Source of the DNA: Streptomyces sp. NBC_01428
GTDB lineage: Bacteria > Actinomycetota > Actinomycetes > Streptomycetales > Streptomycetaceae
Assembly (NCBI RefSeq): GCF_036231965.1
Contig: NZ_CP109499.1
Span: forward strand, 8,556,001 to 8,620,000
Direction: 5' to 3'
Length of the DNA: 64,000 bases
In this document: positions 1-8,351 of the stretch, one piece after another
How positions within the stretch are numbered: the first letter of the stretch is position 1
Layout: every line of letters begins with the position of its first letter
Position numbers and translations under genes: made by a program
The notes under the pieces: model-generated
Databases searched by the model: none
What the model saw: the letters and a program-made list of their open reading frames with translations, nothing else
What the model was told of the DNA's origin: nothing

Positions 1-231
1 GTGCGCCCGTGGGAACTGGCGCGCGCAGAGGGGCGCGGAGACCACGCGGCGGGCAGGCGCCTGGACGACGTCCTCGCCGCGCTGGTGGCGGCGTGCCGTC
101 TTCTGGCCGACGAGCTCGCGCCCTTCGTCCCCGGCGCCGCCGCACGGATCGGCGAACAGGTCGGCCCCACCGGGAACGGGACGCTCCCGCCCGCGTCCCC
201 GCTCTTCACCCCGCTCCGCGACGGCGGCTAG
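1..231 (+). CDS. Methionyl-tRNA synthetase, C-terminal end (cut by window edge)
   Basis: Only the last 76 residues are inside the window; the reading frame is open from base 1, so the true start lies upstream. The segment has the PWEL motif followed by an amphipathic stretch (LDDVLAALVAACRLLADELAPFVP) broken up as LDDVLAALVAA and LADELAPFVP, and ends with a LPPASPLFTPL stretch. This is how the helical anticodon-binding domain of class I MetRS ends. MetRS charges tRNA-Met in the cytoplasm. Another class I synthetase paralogue is possible because the catalytic domain is not visible. It converges on the helicase gene. Confidence 0.72.
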   Translation: MRPWELARAEGRGDHAAGRRLDDVLAALVAACRLLADELAPFVPGAAARIGEQVGPTGNGTLPPASPLFTPLRDGG

Positions 232-316
232 TGCAGCGCGAACCGTGCGGCGCCGGAGGAGAACACCGCCTCCGGCGCGGGGATCGGGCCCGACGACGCG
301 CTGCGTCTTTCGTGGC

Positions 317-352
317 GGCAGCGGCAGCGGCAGCGGCAGTGGCAGTGGCAGC
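317..352. repeat. Hexanucleotide tandem repeat (GGCAGC/T)x6
   Basis: Six perfect-register copies of GGCAGC or GGCAGT lie in the 136-bp gap between the convergent MetRS and helicase genes, just beyond the helicase stop codon. The array is non-coding as annotated. It is a candidate variable-number repeat and may also fold in the helicase 3' untranslated region. Confidence 0.8.
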
Positions 353-367
353 GGCGCGGGACGCGGG

Positions 368-1783
368 TCAGCGGCTCTTGCGCACCCGGGCCGCCGCGCG
401 GGCCTCCGCCGCCTTCCGGGCGTCGGCTGCCTTGCGGGTCTCCTTCGCCGGGCGCCCCGGGCGGGTGCCCATGCCGCGGAACGCCGCGTTGCCGGTGCCC
501 TTCGGCGGGGTCGGCGGGCGCTTGGCGCCGGTGATCTCGGACAGCGCCGACTCTCCCGAACGGACCTGGGTGACGGTCGGCCGGATCCCGGCTTCGGACA
601 TCATCCGGTTCACGTCGCGTCGCTGGTTCTGCGTGACCAGGGTGACCACCCGTCCGGACTCGCCTGCCCGCGCGGTGCGCCCGCCCCGGTGCAGGTAGTC
701 CTTGGCGTCGGCCGGCGGGTCGACATTGACCACGAGGTCCAGGTCGTCGATGTGGATGCCCCGCGCCGCGACGTTCGTGGCGACGAGGACGGTGATCTCA
801 CCGTCCTTGAACTGGCCGAGCGTGTGGGTGCGCTGCGGCTGCGACTTCCCGCTGTGCAGGGCGGAGGCCCTGATGCCGCTCGCCCGAAGGTGACGGGTGA
901 ACTGGTCCACACCGGCCTTGGTGTCCAGGAACATCAGCACCCGGCCGTCCCGTGCGGCGATCTCGGTCGCCGTCGCGTACTTGTCGGAGGCGTGGATGTT
1001 CAGCACGTGGTGTTCCATCGTGGTGACCGAGGCGGCCATCCTGTCGACGGAGGCGAGAACGGGGTCGTGCAGGTGCTCGCGGACGAGCTGGTCGACGTTG
1101 CGGTCGAGGGTGGCCGAGAACAGCAGGCGCTGCCCGTCGGGGTGCACCTGCTCCAGGATCTTCGACACCTGTGGCAGGAACCCCAGGTCGCACATCTGGT
1201 CGGCCTCGTCCAGCACCGCGATCCGCACCTGGTTGAGGTAACAGTCCCGGCGTGACATCAGGTCCGCGAGGCGGCCCGGTGTCGCGACGAGCACCTCGAC
1301 GCCGGTGCGCAGCGCCGCTGTCTGCCGGTTGATGGAGAGCCCGCCGACCACGGTCGTCAGCCGCAGGTCCAGCGCCTGCGCGTACGGTGCGAGGGCGTCG
1401 TCCACCTGCTGGGCGAGTTCCCGCGTCGGAACCAGCACCAGTGCCAGCGGCTGCTTGGGCTCCGCCCGCCGTCCCGCCGTCCGGGCGAGCAGGGCGAGCC
1501 CGAACGCCAGCGTCTTGCCGGAACCGGTGCGGGCCCGGCCGAGTACGTCCCGCCCGGCGAGCGCGTTCGGCAGCGTCGCCGCCTGGACCGGGAAGGGCTC
1601 CGTCACCCCGAGGCCGGTCAACGTCGTCAGCAGCTCCGGCGGCAGTCCGAGCTCGTCGAAGGACGTGACCGGCGGCAGACCGGGGGAGACCGTCTCCGGC
1701 GTCGCGACCTCGCCCTGCGGTGCTGTCACCGGCCGGTGGTCGCCGGTGCGGTGCCGTCCAGAAGCCGGAGGCTTCGCGTTCAT
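368..1783 (-). CDS. DEAD-box ATP-dependent RNA helicase
   Basis: 471 residues with all helicase signatures in order: Q motif near residues 42-67 (FDELGLPPELL), motif I ARTGSGKT, Ia PTRELAQQ, TPGR, motif II DEAD, motif III SAT, and motif VI HRGGRTARAG. A basic tail rich in Arg, Lys and Ala ends RKSR and probably binds RNA. The family unwinds RNA duplexes in ribosome assembly and mRNA turnover in the cytoplasm. The ATG at 1783 is preceded by GGAAGG at good distance. The mRNA leader contains a 15-bp perfect hairpin (1818-1849), which is unusual. The family is certain; the specific orthologue (RhlE-like) is not. Confidence 0.95.
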   Translation of the reverse strand: MNAKPPASGRHRTGDHRPVTAPQGEVATPETVSPGLPPVTSFDELGLPPELLTTLTGLGVTEPFPVQAATLPNALAGRDVLGRARTGSGKTLAFGLALLARTAGRRAEPKQPLALVLVPTRELAQQVDDALAPYAQALDLRLTTVVGGLSINRQTAALRTGVEVLVATPGRLADLMSRRDCYLNQVRIAVLDEADQMCDLGFLPQVSKILEQVHPDGQRLLFSATLDRNVDQLVREHLHDPVLASVDRMAASVTTMEHHVLNIHASDKYATATEIAARDGRVLMFLDTKAGVDQFTRHLRASGIRASALHSGKSQPQRTHTLGQFKDGEITVLVATNVAARGIHIDDLDLVVNVDPPADAKDYLHRGGRTARAGESGRVVTLVTQNQRRDVNRMMSEAGIRPTVTQVRSGESALSEITGAKRPPTPPKGTGNAAFRGMGTRPGRPAKETRKAADARKAAEARAAARVRKSR

Positions 1784-1817
1784 GGGGAACCTTCCTCAGT
1801 CCGACGCCCGAAACACT

Positions 1818-1849
1818 CCGGGGCCCGTACCCCTGGGTACGGGCCCCGG
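1818..1849 (-). promoter_or_regulatory. Perfect 15-bp hairpin in the helicase 5' leader
   Basis: CCGGGGCCCGTACCC (1818-1832) pairs perfectly with 1835-1849 around a 2-nt centre. It lies 35 nt upstream of the helicase ATG on the same transcript strand. It may be a terminator for the opposite direction, but no gene on the plus strand ends here. A leader structure that the helicase itself resolves is a reasonable inference. Confidence 0.5.
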
Positions 1850-2261
1850 CGACGTCGAAGCGTGACCCCATTTTACCAGCGGCGGACCCGGCGCCTCCCG
1901 GGCCCGGCCCGGGCACGGTCCGGGCACGGGACCTCGGCCGTTCCGTCCGGGCCGTGCCCTCCGGCGGACCCCGGCCCGAGGACGCGAACGGTCGTCCGGA
2001 CGGCCACGCCTCGTGTCCGCCGAACGGCGGCCCAGCGGACGCCGAACGGCGCCGGACCGTGGTGCAATCCGGGCAAGGACGCCATACCCACCCGCCCTTT
2101 CTCGACGAGGCGGCCGGATGTGACCTTCTCCATTGCGGGCGGTGGGCCGAGGCGGCGAGTGTCTGCCGGAACGAGTCCCCGAAGAACTGTTATCCGGGGC
2201 TCTGGGGGCGGTCTCCCATGTGACGGCAGCATCGTTCGGAGTCGAGGACAGGGAAGTTTTC
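1850..2261. other. Intergenic region before the sigma-CAP gene
   Basis: No convincing gene in about 410 bp. The only promoter-like signal is an ECF-style GGAAC (2168-2172) spaced 16 nt from GTT (2189-2191), about 70 nt before the sigma-CAP start. It could be an autoregulated ECF promoter, but the match is weak. Confidence 0.3.
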
Positions 2262-3923
2262 ATGAGGAGACAGCACGGGGTGGACCCGGCGGCACTGGTC
2301 ACTGCCGCCCGAGCGGGCGACTCGGAGGCTCAGGACGCCCTGGTCGGCGCCTATCTCCCCCTGGTCTACAACGTCGTCGGACGCGCGCTGAACGGCTCGG
2401 TCGACGTGGACGACGTCGTGCAGAACACCATGCTCCGCGCCCTGGACGGCCTCGACGGGCTGCGCTCTCCGGAGAACTTCCGCTCCTGGCTCGTGGCGAT
2501 CGCGATGAACCAGGTGCGCGCCCACTGGCAGGACCGCCAGCTCGCCCCTGGCGGCGTCGAGGAGGCCGAACACCTCGCGGACCCGGGCGCCGACTTCGTG
2601 GACCTCACCATGTGGCAGCTCCAGCTGTCCGGCCAGCGCCAGGAGACCGCGCTCGCCACGCGCTGGCTGGAGCCCGACGACCGTGCGGTGCTCTCCCTGT
2701 GGTGGCTGGAGTGCGCCGGAGAACTGACCCGCGCCGAGGTCGCCGAGGCACTGGAGCTGTCCCCACAGCACGCGGCGGTCCAGGTGCAGCGCATGAAGGC
2801 GCAGCTGGAGACGGCTCGGGTGGTCGTACGGGCCCTCGACGCGCAGCCGCCCTGTTCGGAACTGAACGGGCTGCTCGGCTCCTGGAACGGCCGGCCCTCG
2901 GCGCTGTGGCGCAAGCGAATAGCCCGGCACGCGCGTGGCTGCGTCCGCTGCTCAGGACTGTGGAACGGGCTGATGCCCGCCGAGGGACTGCTGGCCGGCC
3001 TGGCCCTCATCGCGGCCTCCCCCGGACTGCTCGCGGCGCTGCGGCCCGGCCCGGACGGGATGGTCGCCGCCGCATCGGCGTCCCGGCTGCGGGACGCCGG
3101 AGGCGACCGCGGCTCGCACGCCGGCGGCGCCGGGCACCGTGCCCCTCGCGGCGGTGGATCGGCGTCGCGCCTGGAAGCGCGCCGGCGCCGTCGGGTGAGG
3201 CGCCGGGCGGTCGGCGGCGCCGTCGTCGCCGCCTGTGTGGCGGGCGGGGGCCTCTGGTACTTCGCGATCGACTCCGGGACCCCGAACGAGGGAGCCACCG
3301 CCGCGCGTACCGCGGGCGACCCCGTCATGGACCTCTCGGCGCCGGGCGCCGACGGCATCTCGGCCTCGCCCTCGGCGTCGACTTCCCCGTCCGCGTCGCC
3401 GTCACCCTCCGCGTCGAGGTCGGCCCGGCCGAAGCCGTCCAAGACCGACCGTCGCGCCGTGCCGAGCGTGCCCGCCTCCCCGTCAGCGGCACCGCCGACC
3501 CGCCGAGCCTCCGCCACTCCGAGGGCCCAGGCGGCCCCGTCGGGCACCGTGGCCCAGGTGGTCTCGCTGGTGAACGAGGAACGCGCCGCCGCCCGCTGTG
3601 GTCCGCTCACCGAGAACGCGGACCTGGAGGAAGCGGCGCTGGACCACTCCGAGGACATGGCGGCCCGTGACTTCTTCGACCACAGCAACCCCGACGGCGA
3701 GGACCCCGGCCAGCGCATCACCGCCGCGGGCTACCGCTGGTCCACGTACGGCGAGAACATCGCCCGGGGCCAGCAGACCCCGGAGTCGGTGATGGACTCC
3801 TGGATGAACAGCCCTGGCCATCGGGCGAACATCCTCAACTGCTCGTTCAAGAACATCGGCGTCGGCGTGCACAAGGGCGCGGGCGGCCCGTGGTGGACGC
3901 AGGACTTCGGCGCCAAGATGTGA
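2262..3923 (+). CDS. ECF sigma factor fused to zinc-finger, membrane segment and extracellular CAP/SCP domain
   Basis: 553 residues from the ATG at 2262. Residues ~8-90 are sigma region 2 (DVVQNTMLRAL, NFRSWLVAIAMNQVRAHW) and ~140-185 are sigma region 4 (helix-turn-helix RAEVAEALELSPQHAAVQVQRMK). A ZAS-type H-x3-C-x2-C motif follows (H223, C227, C230). Then come an Arg-rich stop-transfer stretch, one membrane helix (~316-337), a Ser/Ala/Pro linker, and a C-terminal CAP/SCP domain (~428-553) with HSNPDG, GENIARG and NSPGHRANIL. ZAS motifs normally sit in separate anti-sigma factors; here sigma, anti-sigma-like finger and an outside domain form one chain. This suggests a membrane-held sigma factor responding to an envelope signal, possibly by proteolysis (inference). 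The ligand is unknown. Confidence 0.88.
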   Translation: MRRQHGVDPAALVTAARAGDSEAQDALVGAYLPLVYNVVGRALNGSVDVDDVVQNTMLRALDGLDGLRSPENFRSWLVAIAMNQVRAHWQDRQLAPGGVEEAEHLADPGADFVDLTMWQLQLSGQRQETALATRWLEPDDRAVLSLWWLECAGELTRAEVAEALELSPQHAAVQVQRMKAQLETARVVVRALDAQPPCSELNGLLGSWNGRPSALWRKRIARHARGCVRCSGLWNGLMPAEGLLAGLALIAASPGLLAALRPGPDGMVAAASASRLRDAGGDRGSHAGGAGHRAPRGGGSASRLEARRRRRVRRRAVGGAVVAACVAGGGLWYFAIDSGTPNEGATAARTAGDPVMDLSAPGADGISASPSASTSPSASPSPSASRSARPKPSKTDRRAVPSVPASPSAAPPTRRASATPRAQAAPSGTVAQVVSLVNEERAAARCGPLTENADLEEAALDHSEDMAARDFFDHSNPDGEDPGQRITAAGYRWSTYGENIARGQQTPESVMDSWMNSPGHRANILNCSFKNIGVGVHKGAGGPWWTQDFGAKM

Positions 3924-4025
3924 CGCTCCCCGGACGCCCCGTACGGCGTGTCCCGGCCGGTGAGGACGGTGATCCCGGCCGGGGAGACCGCCCTCGCCCG
4001 CCGGGTGCGGCCGTGCGCGTTGCCG

Positions 4026-4622
4026 TCAGGGGATGCGCCACGCGGGTTCGAGACGGTCGAGGAGGGTGTGGAAAGCCGCGTCGGCCCGGGCCCAGTCGCC
4101 GTCGCCCAGCGGCGCGATGAGCAGGCCGAGACACGCGTCGACCAGGAGGTCGGCCTCCGCCCGTGCCCGTTCCTCGGCCATGCCGAGGTCCCGGAAGGCG
4201 GAGGCGAGCAGCGCGGTCCACTCGGCGAGCACGGCGCGCATCACGGGTCCGTACCGGTCGGAGTGGAGCACGCTGGCGGCCATGATCTCCACGTACAGGG
4301 GGAGCGCGGCGCGCAGATCGGGCCTGCCGAAGCGCTGCCAGATCTCCTCCATGAAGCGGCGGACCCTGCTCGGGTCCCCGGGGGAGCCCGCGTCCGCGAG
4401 CAGCTCCTGGGCCTGCCGGAGGGGCCGTCGCTCGTCGAGTGCGAGGGCCTCGGCGACCATGCGCTCCTTCGTCCCGAAGTAGTAGAGCAGCATGCGGTCA
4501 CTGGTGCCCAGGGCCCGGGCGAGGGGGCGCAGGGAGAGACCGGCCAGACCGTTGCGGACCAGGTGATCCCGGACCTGGTCCAGGAGGTCTCGCCGTTTTG
4601 CCTGGTCAGGAGGGCGCGGCAT
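4026..4622 (-). CDS. TetR-family transcriptional regulator
   Basis: 198 residues. The N-terminal helix-turn-helix is typical (LSLRPLARALGTSDRMLLYYFGTKERMV, residues ~29-57 read in pieces). The C-terminal ligand-binding half is helical and not diagnostic. The gene diverges from a small HATPase gene across a 220-bp AT-richer gap containing a perfect palindrome at 4702-4715, a plausible operator. Target and effector are unknown. Confidence 0.9.
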   Translation of the reverse strand: MPRPPDQAKRRDLLDQVRDHLVRNGLAGLSLRPLARALGTSDRMLLYYFGTKERMVAEALALDERRPLRQAQELLADAGSPGDPSRVRRFMEEIWQRFGRPDLRAALPLYVEIMAASVLHSDRYGPVMRAVLAEWTALLASAFRDLGMAEERARAEADLLVDACLGLLIAPLGDGDWARADAAFHTLLDRLEPAWRIP

Positions 4623-4701
4623 CGGGTTTCCCGGAGATCTGGAGAGAGGACCTGACAGTTTCCGTATGTCTGGTTAAATACTGTTGATACGAATATTTAC
4701 C

Positions 4702-4715
4702 GTAGCGGGCGCTAC
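4702..4715. promoter_or_regulatory. Candidate operator palindrome GTAGCGGGCGCTAC
   Basis: Perfect 6-bp inverted repeat (GTAGCG-GG-CGCTAC) in the AT-rich gap between the divergent TetR and HATPase genes. Its position and symmetry fit a TetR site; binding is inferred. Confidence 0.45.
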
Positions 4716-4842
4716 ATGTATATCCGTAGTCGTGGCGCAGGCCACGCACAGGCGTCCTCCGCTTCATCCCGGCTCCGCCGGCGGTGGATCTCCGCGGCCC
4801 GGGTGGCCGCGGCAGCCAGCAGTTCAGAAGGGACTGATTCTC

Positions 4843-5451
4843 ATGGCCCCCTGGGCCATCGGCCCCGCGACGGTCTCCCGTCGCGGACGCTTCGGCCGGT
4901 TCTCCCGTCTCCGATCCCAGGAGACGGTCGGCGAGAGCGGAGGGGTCCCCGCACAGGATCCGGACAGGCCCGCGAAGGCGCGGCCGAGCTCGTGGATCAC
5001 CCGGAACCAGGCTCTCTGGTCCCGCACCCTCGAACCCCTGCGCCCGCTCGACGCCCCGCGCGGCTGCGCCACCGCCTGGGACGCCTCCTGGCCCCTGCCG
5101 CGCGAACTGACGTCGGCCGGCCGGGCCCGCCGCCTGGTCACGGCGCAGCTGGACGACTGGAAGCTGGAAGAGCTCACCGACACCGCCGAACTCCTGGTCA
5201 GTGAACTCGTCACCAACGCACTGCGGCACACGCGCGGCCCGCTGCGGCTGAACCTGTGCGGACGTGGCCCGCACCTGCGGTGCGAGGTGGAGGACACCGA
5301 CCCCACCGGCCCCGTGCGCCGCGTCGTCGACGCCGACGCGGAAAGCGGCCGGGGCACGGAACTCCTCGACCTCCTCGCCGAATCCTGGGGCAGCACGCGC
5401 ACCGCCACCGGCAAGACCATGTGGTTCCAGATACCCATGCGGACGCCCTGA
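4843..5451 (+). CDS. HATPase_c (anti-sigma-kinase-like) ATP-binding protein
   Basis: About 202 residues. The C-terminal ~120 residues form a GHKL ATPase fold with the N-box ELVTNALRHT, a degenerate D-box (EVEDTDPTGP) and GRGTELLDLLAESWG. This matches the many RsbW/SpoIIAB-like small HATPases of Streptomyces, thought to act as anti-sigma kinases or partners in conservon and phosphatase circuits. The ATG at 4843 is chosen because AGAAGGGA sits about 10 nt upstream; a longer frame beginning at TTG 4684 would run through promoter-like AT-rich DNA. The N-terminal ~75 residues are low complexity and unassigned. Confidence 0.85.
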   Translation: MAPWAIGPATVSRRGRFGRFSRLRSQETVGESGGVPAQDPDRPAKARPSSWITRNQALWSRTLEPLRPLDAPRGCATAWDASWPLPRELTSAGRARRLVTAQLDDWKLEELTDTAELLVSELVTNALRHTRGPLRLNLCGRGPHLRCEVEDTDPTGPVRRVVDADAESGRGTELLDLLAESWGSTRTATGKTMWFQIPMRTP

Positions 5452-5606
5452 CATCTCGGGCCGTGGTCCGTCGTCCGCCGGAACGACGTTCCCGCCTCGC
5501 TCGACACGGCGGTGCCAGCACCCACTTCGGCGCCACCGCCTACTTCGCCCACCTGCTCACGTACGCGTACGCCCTTGAGCCGGGCTCGTTCCTCCGGCAG
5601 TCGCGC

Positions 5607-6422
5607 TCACCCGGCGGTGGCCACCCGAGTTGTCAGGAAGTCCAGCAGGGCGCTGTTGAAAAGGTCGGGCTGTTCCGCGCCGGGCAGGTGGCCGGCGCCG
5701 TCGACCACGGTCAGGACCGCGTGCGGGACGAGGGCGTGGAGGGCCTCGGCGTCGGCGACCGGTGTGAACACGTCGTCGGCTCCGACGACGATCAGGACTG
5801 GGGACCGGACGGCGGCGAGCGTGGCGCGGTAGTCGGGACGCTCGGCCCGGCCGCGCAGAGCCGCCGCGGCGCCCCGGGGATCCGTGGAACGCATCATGGC
5901 GAGCACGCGAGCGGCCACGTCGGGCATCGCGGTGACGTTGTACGCGGCGAGCATCTTGCCGATGACCTCGTCGGCGTAACCGCCCATCCCCTCGGCCAGG
6001 AGCCGGTCCGCCATCCGGTTGCGGACGGCCTTCCCCTCGTCCGTCTCGGCCGGCGCCGAGGTGTCCGACAGGACGAGGGCGCGCACCCGTCCGGCGTGAC
6101 TCCGTTGCATCTCCATGGCGATCTGGCCGCCCATCGACACCCCGCCGACCACGGCCCGGTCGATGCCGAGGTGGTCGAGCAGCCCGACGAGGTCGTCGGC
6201 GAAGGCGTCGAGGTGCACGGAACCCTCTTCGACCCCGCTGTCGCCGTAGCCGCGCAGGTCAGGGGTGACGACTCGGTGTCCGGCGGCCACGAGGGCGGTC
6301 ACCTGGGGTGCCCACAGGGTCCGGTTGAAGGGGTGCCCGTGGATCAGCAGCACGGGGAGCCCGTCGGCCCGGCCGGAGTCGTCGTAGTGGATCGTCGTGC
6401 CGCGCAGCGCCAGTGAGGTCAT
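5607..6422 (-). CDS. Alpha/beta-hydrolase
   Basis: 271 residues. It has the oxyanion HGHPF motif, DLRGYGDS, nucleophile elbow GVSMGG, an acid in GADDVF and the catalytic His in GAGHLPG, so the triad is complete. The family includes 3-oxoadipate enol-lactonases, esterases and haloperoxidase-like enzymes, and the substrate cannot be read from sequence. The start MTSLALRG at 6422 is preferred over an upstream in-frame start at 6530 because conserved sequence begins there. Confidence 0.88.
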   Translation of the reverse strand: MTSLALRGTTIHYDDSGRADGLPVLLIHGHPFNRTLWAPQVTALVAAGHRVVTPDLRGYGDSGVEEGSVHLDAFADDLVGLLDHLGIDRAVVGGVSMGGQIAMEMQRSHAGRVRALVLSDTSAPAETDEGKAVRNRMADRLLAEGMGGYADEVIGKMLAAYNVTAMPDVAARVLAMMRSTDPRGAAAALRGRAERPDYRATLAAVRSPVLIVVGADDVFTPVADAEALHALVPHAVLTVVDGAGHLPGAEQPDLFNSALLDFLTTRVATAG

Positions 6423-6564
6423 GGCGCGCACCCTAGCCCCAAGATCGTCGCGCCCCGGATCGTCCGTGGTCCCGGAGCCGCACGGTGGGCGGGTGGTCGG
6501 GGCGGAGGAGACGGAGCGAAGCCGGTTCACCGGGGTCTGGGGTGACCGGCCGTCGGGCTGCTTG

Positions 6565-7428
6565 CTACCGGCCGCCCGGTCGGCGGCCGTCGTGCGAGGC
6601 GAAGAGGTCCTCGCGGTCGGGGGCGACGGGGGAGCCGGGGCCGTTGCCGCCCGTGGACCCGGAGCGACCGCCGGCGGACTTGTTCCACTCGCCCTGGCCG
6701 AGGATCAGGACCGGGTCGAACATGACGATCGCCCCGGCGAGGATGAGGAAGATGACCGGGCCGATCAGCATCGGCAGCAGGAGCGAGGCGCCGGACTGGC
6801 CGTTCGCGACCTGCGTGGACGTGTCGTGCAGGTGGACACTCACCGCGGCCATGCCGGTGTAGTGCATGCCGGTGACCGCCAGTCCCATGACGAGGCTGGC
6901 TCCGAGGGAACGCAGGAACCCCTGGACGGAGACGGCGGCCCACAGTGCCGCCGTGGCCGCCACCAGGGCGATGACCAGGGACAGCGCCACGGTGACCGTG
7001 TCGTACCGGAGGTCGCCGTTGAGCTGCATGGCGAACATGCCGAGGTAGTGCATGGTCGCGACGCCGATACCGGTGATGCTGCCGCCCACCGCGAGGGAGG
7101 CCCGCGTGGCGCCGCGGCTGCCGACGATGAAGACGCCCGCCGAGACCACGACGATCGCCACGACCAGGCTGAGGACGGTGAGAGGTATGTCGTAGGTGAT
7201 GGATGTCTGCTGTACGGAGAAGCCGGTCATGGCGATGAAGTGCATCGTCCAGATCCCGCAGCCGAGCGAAGCCGCTCCGAGTGCGAGCCAGCCCGTCCGC
7301 CAGCCGGGCTCATGGTGGATCGTGCGGACCACGCAGCGCAGTCCGAGTGCCGATCCCACGCAGGCCATGACGAAGGCCGCCACCGGTGTGACGAGCCCGT
7401 AGCTGAAGCCGTCGATCGTGCCGTTCAT
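6565..7428 (-). CDS. MHYT-domain integral membrane sensor
   Basis: 287 residues with about seven membrane helices. Three copies of the MHYT signature are visible (WTMHFIAM, ATMHYLGM, TGMHYTGM), whose Met/His residues are proposed to bind copper and sense O2, CO or NO. Unlike the founding proteins there is no GGDEF/EAL or kinase output domain; the C-terminus is a short Gly/Ser-rich hydrophilic tail. Stand-alone MHYT proteins of this kind are common in Streptomyces. Signal and partner are unknown. Confidence 0.9.
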   Translation of the reverse strand: MNGTIDGFSYGLVTPVAAFVMACVGSALGLRCVVRTIHHEPGWRTGWLALGAASLGCGIWTMHFIAMTGFSVQQTSITYDIPLTVLSLVVAIVVVSAGVFIVGSRGATRASLAVGGSITGIGVATMHYLGMFAMQLNGDLRYDTVTVALSLVIALVAATAALWAAVSVQGFLRSLGASLVMGLAVTGMHYTGMAAVSVHLHDTSTQVANGQSGASLLLPMLIGPVIFLILAGAIVMFDPVLILGQGEWNKSAGGRSGSTGGNGPGSPVAPDREDLFASHDGRRPGGR

Positions 7429-7474
7429 CCGCTCCCTGATCCTTTTTGCCTATGAGGAAGGACATTGAGCCCTT

Positions 7475-7491
7475 TGTCAGCCACTGTCAGC
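7475..7491. promoter_or_regulatory. Direct repeat TGTCAGC, 10-bp period
   Basis: TGTCAGC at 7475-7481 is repeated exactly at 7485-7491, one helical turn apart. It lies 47 bp upstream of the MHYT start in the 316-bp gap between the divergent MHYT and msrA genes. This spacing suits a regulator that binds direct repeats; otherwise the gap shows nothing recognisable. Confidence 0.35.
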
Positions 7492-7744
7492 AAGGCCTTA
7501 CCGGCGGTAGTTATTGAAACTTGCACGATCGTTATCGCTCCGGCGTCGGGCGACGGTCCCGTCGGGTCGTCCGTGGGGTCCGGAGACGGCGCTCCGGGGC
7601 TCCGACCGGGAATTTCGTGCGGCTCCGAAGCCTTGTGCAGAGCGGTGGCCGTGTCGTCGCGGCGGTGGGGGAGAGCGACCGCCGGGGGTGCGTGCGACGA
7701 CAGCTGTGCGAGCCTGACGAGAAGACCGAAGAAGGGTGTGTGCG

Positions 7745-8257
7745 ATGAGCCGGAACGAGGAGAAGGCCCTGCTGGCGGGCGGCTGCTTCTGGGGCGTGGA
7801 GGAGCTGATCAGGACGTTCCCGGGTGTCCTGGACACGCGGGTGGGCTACAGCGGGGGCGACGTCCCGAACGCGACGTACCGGAACCACGGCACGCACGCC
7901 GAGGCGATCGAGATCACCTTCGACCCCACGAAGACCGACTACCGGACGATCCTGGAGTACTTCTTCCAGATCCACGACCCGTCCACGAAGAACCGCCAGG
8001 GCAACGACATCGGTCTCAGCTACCGGTCCGCGATCTACTACTTCGACGACGAGCAGAAGCGTGTCGCCGAGGACACCATCGCCGACGTCGACGCCTCCGG
8101 TCTGTGGCCCGGCAAGGTCGTGACCGAGGTCGTGCCGGCCGGTCCGTTCTGGGAGGCGGAGCCGGAGCACCAGGACTACCTCCAGCGCTACCCCGACGGG
8201 TACACCTGCCACTTCGTCCGCCCGAACTGGCGGCTGCCGAAGCGCGCGCAGGCCTGA
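7745..8257 (+). CDS. msrA: Peptide-methionine (S)-S-oxide reductase MsrA
   Basis: 170 residues. The catalytic GGCFWG motif is near the N-terminus (nucleophilic Cys), followed by TRVGYSGG and the [11 protein letters not shown] and [14 protein letters not shown] signatures of MsrA. It repairs S-epimers of methionine sulfoxide in oxidised proteins using thioredoxin. The ATG at 7745 has GAAGGG 8 nt upstream, better than the in-frame GTG 9 nt earlier. A strong terminator follows, so it is monocistronic. Confidence 0.96.
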   Translation: MSRNEEKALLAGGCFWGVEELIRTFPGVLDTRVGYSGGDVPNATYRNHGTHAEAIEITFDPTKTDYRTILEYFFQIHDPSTKNRQGNDIGLSYRSAIYYFDDEQKRVAEDTIADVDASGLWPGKVVTEVVPAGPFWEAEPEHQDYLQRYPDGYTCHFVRPNWRLPKRAQA

Positions 8258-8266
8258 GTCGGACCG

Positions 8267-8305
8267 AAGCCCCCGTACCGGCACGCGCTGCCGTTACGGG
8301 GGCTT
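8267..8305 (+). terminator. Terminator after msrA
   Basis: AAGCCCCCGTA (8267-8277) pairs perfectly with 8295-8305, with an extra inner CGGCA/TGCCG stem. It begins 10 nt after the stop and ends in TTTCC. Confidence 0.85.
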
Positions 8306-8351
8306 TCCGCTGTTCCGGCGGAGTCGGTTCCTGTCCGGGGCGGTCTTCTGC

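Noticed and set aside
2133-2261. Extended N-terminus of the sigma-CAP protein
   Set aside because: The frame is open but lacks sigma-like sequence; ATG 2262 is where the family begins.
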